Positions 8,014 through 12,500 of a DNA stretch of 12,500 nucleotides are shown here, piece by piece. The translations under genes and the position numbers were made by a program. Numbering within the stretch: the stretch's first letter is position 1; each line of letters begins with the position of its first letter. The notes under the pieces are model-generated. The model was given only the letters and a program-made list of their open reading frames with translations. It did not search any database and was not told the origin of the DNA. The stretch is taken from contig VIGQ01000502.1 in NCBI GenBank assembly GCA_009663005.1, positions 5,001 to 17,500 of the forward strand, written 5' to 3'. The stretch is from Actinidia chinensis. Lineage: Eukaryota; Streptophyta; Magnoliopsida; Ericales; Actinidiaceae.

Positions 8014-8255
8014 TGGCTTTTTTTTTAGGTATTTCCGAGAGAGAGCAGCAAATGGCCATATTTTTGTTACTTAAGAGCAATCGGAAAGGGCCGAGAACTC
8101 AGGCATTGGTTTGGGTCCTTGTAGAGAGATAAAACTATTTTTTTGGTAATTAAGAGAGAAATGAAGAGATATTTTTATAATTAAAGAGAAATACAACAAG
8201 AGAGCGAAATATGCTTTTTTTATAATTAAAAGAGAAATTAAAAATAGAATAGAAA
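8014..8255. repeat. GA-rich imperfect minisatellite, block 2
   Basis: Units of the form TTTTTTGGTAATTAAGAGAGAAAT recur with spacing of about 40-55 bases and resemble block 1 at 7361-7560. Confidence 0.45.
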
Positions 8256-8555
8256 TATGAATTGGTGCTAGGAGACAGAGAGATGGTTGAGTTCAGGGTT
8301 AAATGGATTTTTTCAATCAAATTTTTATTGGGTTGGACATCACCGAAACTGTTAGTGTTGACTTTAAGTCAATACAAATGAGGGATGTCCCTCTAAACTT
8401 CAGGGAGGAGACTATTATTTCTAAAAATGTGAGGGGAAAACTGTATTAAATATAAATCTCAAGGGGAGTCATTGAATTTGCCCCAGCTAAACGCACCAAA
8501 CCTCCTAGCTTTTCTTTTTTTTTTTTTTCCTTTTTAAGGTACTGGAAATAAATAA

Positions 8556-8752
8556 AAGTAGTGATAGGCACACCCACCCGTGTAAAGACACACCCATTTT
8601 GTCCTTTCAAAAATAGTGGGACCCCCCCTAATTAAGGTTTTCCATATTTTTTCTAAAACTCTAATTAAGCCGGGTTTTCCCTTAATTGTGAGATGAGCAA
8701 ATGGGTGTGTCCTTGTACACACACTTTTGAATGTGTCACCAATCATTATTTT
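8556..8752. mobile_element. MITE, 197 bp, with 9-bp target duplication
   Basis: The direct repeat AATAAATAA flanks both sides (8547-8555 and 8753-8761). The inner ends form a terminal inverted repeat of about 45 bases. Left AAGTAGTGATAGG-CACAC faces AAATAATGATTGGTGACAC on the reverse complement of the right end, and both continue to GTGT...GGACACACCCATTT-type sequence. There is no coding capacity. A 9-bp duplication fits the Mutator superfamily, though an 8-bp reading (hAT) cannot be excluded because the repeat is AT-rich. Confidence 0.75.
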
Positions 8753-8761
8753 AATAAATAA

Positions 8762-9043
8762 CGCTAAGCATTAATAATGTCTTACTGGGGATAGAAAACC
8801 CATTACAGGCATTCTCAAATTGAATGAATAAGGAAGAAAGTATTAGTACTAAACATAAGTTAATCTAGTGGACCGTCGAATCCCTTTGCTGCTAGAAAAT
8901 CCACGCATTGGTTGCATTTTCGAAGAGTGGGCTCGATTTGCGTAATCTGTAACTGAGTCATCAAGAATCTGCAATCATGCTTTGAATTCCTGACGCAATA
9001 GTCTATTTTTAGCTCTATCTTTAGAAAAAATATTTTTTCTAGG
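8762..9043. other. Intergenic, nothing recognised
   Basis: AT-rich sequence with no open frame of note, no inverted repeat and no conserved motif that I can see. Confidence 0.5.
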
Positions 9044-9157
9044 GGGTGTCTAGATTCATTAGCTATTTCTGTTAGGAGCGGCCTTATTATATAAAAAATT
9101 ATTTTAAGTTTACATAAACGATATAATAGAAGTTCATACTTTAAAATTTAGACACCC
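9044..9157. mobile_element. Possible short inverted-repeat element (114 bp)
   Basis: GGGTGTCTAGATT at the left end faces GGGTGTCTAAATT on the reverse complement of the right end. Both are preceded outward by TTTCT. No clear target duplication; could be a decayed MITE. Confidence 0.4.
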
Positions 9158-9460
9158 AAGAAATCTTCTTACTGTGGAGTTCTCCTTTCACGATAATATA
9201 AAACATCTCCAAAATATTGGGTATGGTGTGTGTTGTTGAAGTTTTGAGAGGAATGTGAATATGAGTGAGAAGAGTGGACAGAGAGATAGTTTGTGTAGAA
9301 ATAAAACGGTTAAAGAGAGCAATAGAAGTGTATATATATGCATATAGTTTTTTCCTCCCGAATAAAGGGCATATTTAAAATAAAAAAATATAAAAAACAG
9401 TCATATGGGTATCAAGTGACCAAGTTTAAATTGAATTTTGGACGGAAGACTAATAGAAGG
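9158..9460. other. Intergenic, nothing recognised
   Basis: AT-rich with short GA and TATATA runs. No gene or structured repeat seen. Confidence 0.5.
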
Positions 9461-9581
9461 GGTGAAAGTGATAACTTTTGATAGTTAAGAGGGTGTAAAT
9501 GAGCTTTTTTTTAGATGAGGAGATAAAAATGATAACTTTTGATAATTAAGAGGGTGTAAATGAGTCATTTTTTAGATATGG
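9461..9581. repeat. Tandem repeat, two 60/61-bp units plus a partial third
   Basis: Units start at 9461 and 9521. Both contain GATAACTTTTGATA-TTAAG followed by AGGGTGTAAATGAG and a T-run ending TTTAGAT. A partial third unit begins GGTGAAAGT at 9582, as unit 1 does. Confidence 0.75.
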
Positions 9582-10028
9582 GGTGAAAGTAATAAAAGAT
9601 AATAGTTTAGGGTTTCTTGATATGCAGGAGAAGTCTGTGATTCCAAACTTTGATGATTCTATTCGAATGGGTATCATTTCTTTCTCTTGGTTTGTAAGGC
9701 CTTTTCGTTTGCATGTGCATATAGATTATGATTTTTATGGGGTTTTTTTTTTCGGTTTAGCATTCGATTTTGTAGCATGTTTAGGTTAGATATTATTGTT
9801 AGTAATAACTTATCATGAAAACTATCTACATTTATATTTATATATGAGATAATTATTGAGTCAGATTTGTTTTAGACTAACATTCTTATTCTTTGTTGCA
9901 GAGTAGGTGTAGATTTCATTTATCTATTTATTTTTTATTTATTTATGTGGTCAAGTGAGATCTAAACCATCGTCACTAACTGATATATCCCTTAGGGGTT
10001 GTTAGGCTGCCGAATAGCATCAAGGAGA

Positions 10029-10077
<49 letters not shown>

Positions 10078-10089
10078 AGAGTATAAAAG

Positions 10090-10123
<34 letters not shown>

Positions 10124-10185
10124 CTAGATATTAAAAAAATATATATACATATGTAAATATCTATATCTATATATCTATATATTAT
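9582..10185. other. Intergenic AT-rich DNA
   Basis: It has a short plus-strand open stretch at 9583-9789 without recognisable features, and ends in a TA/TATC-rich run at about 10129-10184. No gene is supported. Confidence 0.5.
10129..10184. repeat. AT microsatellite-like run
   Basis: ATATATACATATG followed by repeated ATATCTATATCT. It directly abuts the probable LTR start; its last five bases plus one (10181-10185, ATTAT) would be the left target duplication. Confidence 0.6.
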
Positions 10186-12500
10186 TGTAATACCCCGACC
10201 CGCGAAAACAAATATTAAATTAGTAAATCGAGTTAATTTTACTTTTAAAAACGCAAATGATTATTTTTACGGTAAAATGTTACGACCATACGAGAATATG
10301 ACACGTTATGAATACAAGCGACACGTGCAAAGCAAACACACGTGACAGGTGTCACCCATGCACGAGTGGTGTGCCTATACAATGTGCTGTCATGTGAATG
10401 GTGGAGGCCTTATGTTGGTTTTGCAAAATAATGTGATGGTGGATGGCTTATGTGGTGTGAAATGTATTTGTGCATAATTGATGGTGGAGGCGTATGTGGT
10501 TTTGCATAATTTGATGGTGAGCCGAATAAGCCACACCTTATGTTGCTCAGCATTCTCAAAATTCACAAGAACAAAGAGATTAGAGAACAGAAGAGATACG
10601 AGAAAGAAAAGGAAAAGAGAGAGAAAAGAAGGTGGAAAGACTGAGGATGATACTGTTTTTCTTACTAGGTAAAAGTTCATTTTATTTTATTTTATTTATT
10701 TTTTTAAGCCTTATGAAAACCTACCACATCTAGTATAATTTAAAATCTCCTAAATTCCCAAATTAAGTGCCACTTATTATTACGTAATTTTTAAAATAAA
10801 AATTTGTCAAACTCGGAGTTCTAGTTTACCACTAAACAGCCACTGTAATTTGATCCTAATTTTTCCATACGGATGTCCGAATTACTTGGATTTTAAGATC
10901 GTTGTAAAGCTACTAAATTATCCTTACAATGTTTATGAGACCATATTCCCAATTCCGAATCTAACTGGCCTAAAATTTTCCTTAAACATAAAAACGAAAC
11001 TGGGAAGAGAAAAGAGGTTGAAACAAAAATTTCTAATTTTATAAAAATAATCTACCCATGTTTGGAAAATCTGAAATTTTATATGTTATATATTATATGT
11101 CTAGTTACTATGTATTTTAATTTCATAAATTTCTGAAATACTTTTATATAGGGGGGGGGGAGGGAAGGTGGGGGGCGGGGGGGAGGAGGGTGGGCTCAAA
11201 TAATTAACGACCATGGCTGTCCAGGGCCATTTTGGTGCAATGACTGGATGTATTATCGAATTTCTAAAAAAATAGTTATAGAGCGTATTATTTATAGTAA
11301 TTTTTACTGTAGATAACTATATGTGTCTAGTGTAATATATAAAATTTTGGAAGTTAAATAATTTTAAATCATTTTTAATTACATTAAGACTAAGTGGCTA
11401 TTTTTGAAAATTAAAGAGAATATTTATTCAATAATCCGGAATAGTAAAATTACAATATATTTTAAAACCTTGAAAAGTTATGAAATTTAGTTATGTATAT
11501 AGCTATGAAGACAGTTAATCTATAATTCGACTATTAACCGTAGACCCGCGAATTTCGAGGAAGTAGCTCGTGAGTAATAGGAAGATTTAGACGTTCGGTG
11601 AGTCTTGTTTATATTTTTAACTTACTAAATGATTTTAATGATGAAGCAGTGTCGTTTGATTAATTGAAATATAATATGTTTTTATTGATAAATGCATGCT
11701 ATGTTTTAAATGTGCCATGAAATGTTTAAATTGATTACCTGTGAAAATATGATTTAGACGACACATGTTTTCAGACGATGCCCCCCGACCGCTAGGGGAA
11801 AAGCTAACATCGAGAGGTGATTGACCTAAGGGTGAAATATAGCATATGATCGTGGGTGAATATCATGCCATACTTTTTATTAGGGTCGCTCCCTGATTAC
11901 TGGTATTCTTGACGGGTTGATGTGTCGCAATGTCAATCCAATATAGTTTTGAATTCTTGATATGAAATCAGGTAAATGGCCTAGATGATCCAATGATTGA
12001 AATGAAAATGAATTGGCCAATTAAAATTATTTTAATGATGAAATGAATTGAGATTTTACTAATTTCATGTCTCACCTGTTTGTATTATATACTTGACTCA
12101 ACACTAGCCTAGTGCTTAAGACGTTCGTCGTACGTAACCTTTCAGGTACGGAGAACAGGTGGGAACGAGACTGAAGGTTAGATGACTCTTAGTCATTTTT
12201 TTTTATCTTATGTATTTCAAGTATAGGAACGTTAGTTTCTTTTGATCTTGTATAGTTTTTGAATAAGGATTGTGCCGGACTGTGGCCAGAACCTTAGTTG
12301 TATTAAATGGTAAAAATACTTGATGAATGACACATCAGCTCTGGTTTATTTAAATACGGTTTTCGCATACTCTGTTTATATTCAAGTAATAATATCTGAA
12401 TTAAAAGAAAATCCCTAATTGCGTTGAGTCATAAGCTGAGTGAGCGAGGACTCCTGGCCCGGTCAACGATGACACCTGTAACAAAGGTGGCCACGTGTTA
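10186..12500 (+). mobile_element. Probable LTR of a Ty3/Gypsy-type retrotransposon, running off the right edge
   Basis: It starts TGTAATACCCCGACCCGCG, the form of 5' terminus (TG, then CCCCGACC) often seen in plant Gypsy-type LTRs, notably the long LTRs of the Tekay/Del lineage (from memory). There is no protein-coding content over 2.3 kb, as expected of an LTR. A purine-rich leader-like stretch follows CTCAGCATTCTC at about 10572-10645. Near the right edge the sequence (12120-12180, 12450-12500) has the GC-richer character of LTR 3' parts. No LTR end, primer-binding site or gag-pol frame lies in the window, so identity and orientation are inferred from the terminus alone. The possible left target duplication is ATTAT. 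Confidence 0.5.
11151..11194 (+). repeat. G-rich tract with G-quadruplex potential
   Basis: Ten G in a row, then GGG, GGGGGG, seven G, GGG and GGG separated by one to five bases on the plus strand. This far exceeds the four G3 runs needed for a quadruplex and stands out in AT-rich DNA. It lies within the probable LTR. Confidence 0.8.

Larger units (their letters stand above)
6840..8479. mobile_element. Candidate non-autonomous TIR transposon, about 1.6 kb
   Basis: The left arm (about 6840-6926) and the reverse complement of the right arm (about 8394-8479) share a long diverged inverted repeat. AAATTACAGTGACCTCCCCT faces AAATTCAATGACTCCCCT, then both have ATTTAATA and a TCCTCC/TCTCC stretch. 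The left arm also holds two copies of AAATTAC(A)-TGA..C-TCCC, 62 bases apart. There is no transposase reading frame; the inside is GA-rich and repetitive. Long subrepeated arms suggest a Mutator-like element, but I could not find a convincing 9-bp target duplication, so ends and class are tentative. Confidence 0.45.

Noticed and set aside
10390..10680. Minus-strand 96-codon and plus-strand 64-codon open stretches
   Set aside because: They overlap each other in the purine-rich leader-like part of the probable LTR, and composition alone explains them.
10850..11044. 64-codon plus-strand open stretch inside the probable LTR
   Set aside because: No gag, protease, reverse transcriptase or integrase motif and no other recognisable feature.
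1..12500. tRNA, rRNA, CRISPR array, organelle DNA insertion, viral gene
   Set aside because: Scanned by eye on both strands; no cloverleaf with CCA-type ends, conserved rRNA segment, regular spacer array, plastid/mitochondrial gene or viral protein motif was seen.

Overview
The window looks like nuclear DNA of a flowering plant. It is AT-rich, its splice sites are short and of plant type, and it carries small inverted-repeat transposons, CT/GA-rich tracts and what looks like one end of a Ty3/Gypsy-type LTR element. I see no bacterial-style genes, rRNA, tRNA or CRISPR array.

Left half (about 847-6308, minus strand): one multi-exon gene covers this stretch. It does not appear as one open frame because nearly every exon carries single-base frame changes. 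Reading all three frames and joining at GT/AG sites gives eleven exons. They match, in order, a large plant-specific protein family of unknown function, the type I recall as Arabidopsis At4g24610/At5g65440 (locus names from memory). The exons run from the N-terminal FTEGLD motif through an acidic run, a PSAPPIID-type motif, WQTLIA..IRLCL, KVKKVVGK, a WWPIYHDD region, GPWKWLLTEFAD and SYVMNVATPTKDCLELVYELL, to SLTRQE. The C-terminal exons lie beyond the left edge or are lost. The sequence as given cannot encode the full protein. It is therefore either a duplicated pseudogene that kept its introns, or an intact gene with many single-base errors in the assembly. The intact splice sites and the excess of indels over substitutions keep the second explanation alive.

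Middle (about 6309-10185): intergenic DNA built from transposon debris. There is a candidate 1.6 kb element with diverged terminal inverted repeats (6840-8479) filled with GA-rich minisatellite-like sequence; a clear 197-bp MITE with a 9-bp target duplication (8556-8752); a weaker 114-bp inverted-repeat element (9044-9157); and a 60-bp tandem repeat (9461-9581).

Right end (10186-12500): a long non-coding segment that starts TGTAATACCCCGACC, the usual start of many plant Gypsy-type LTRs. It probably is an LTR of more than 2.3 kb that runs off the window. It holds a 44-base G-tract. I found no supported protein-coding gene on the plus strand.
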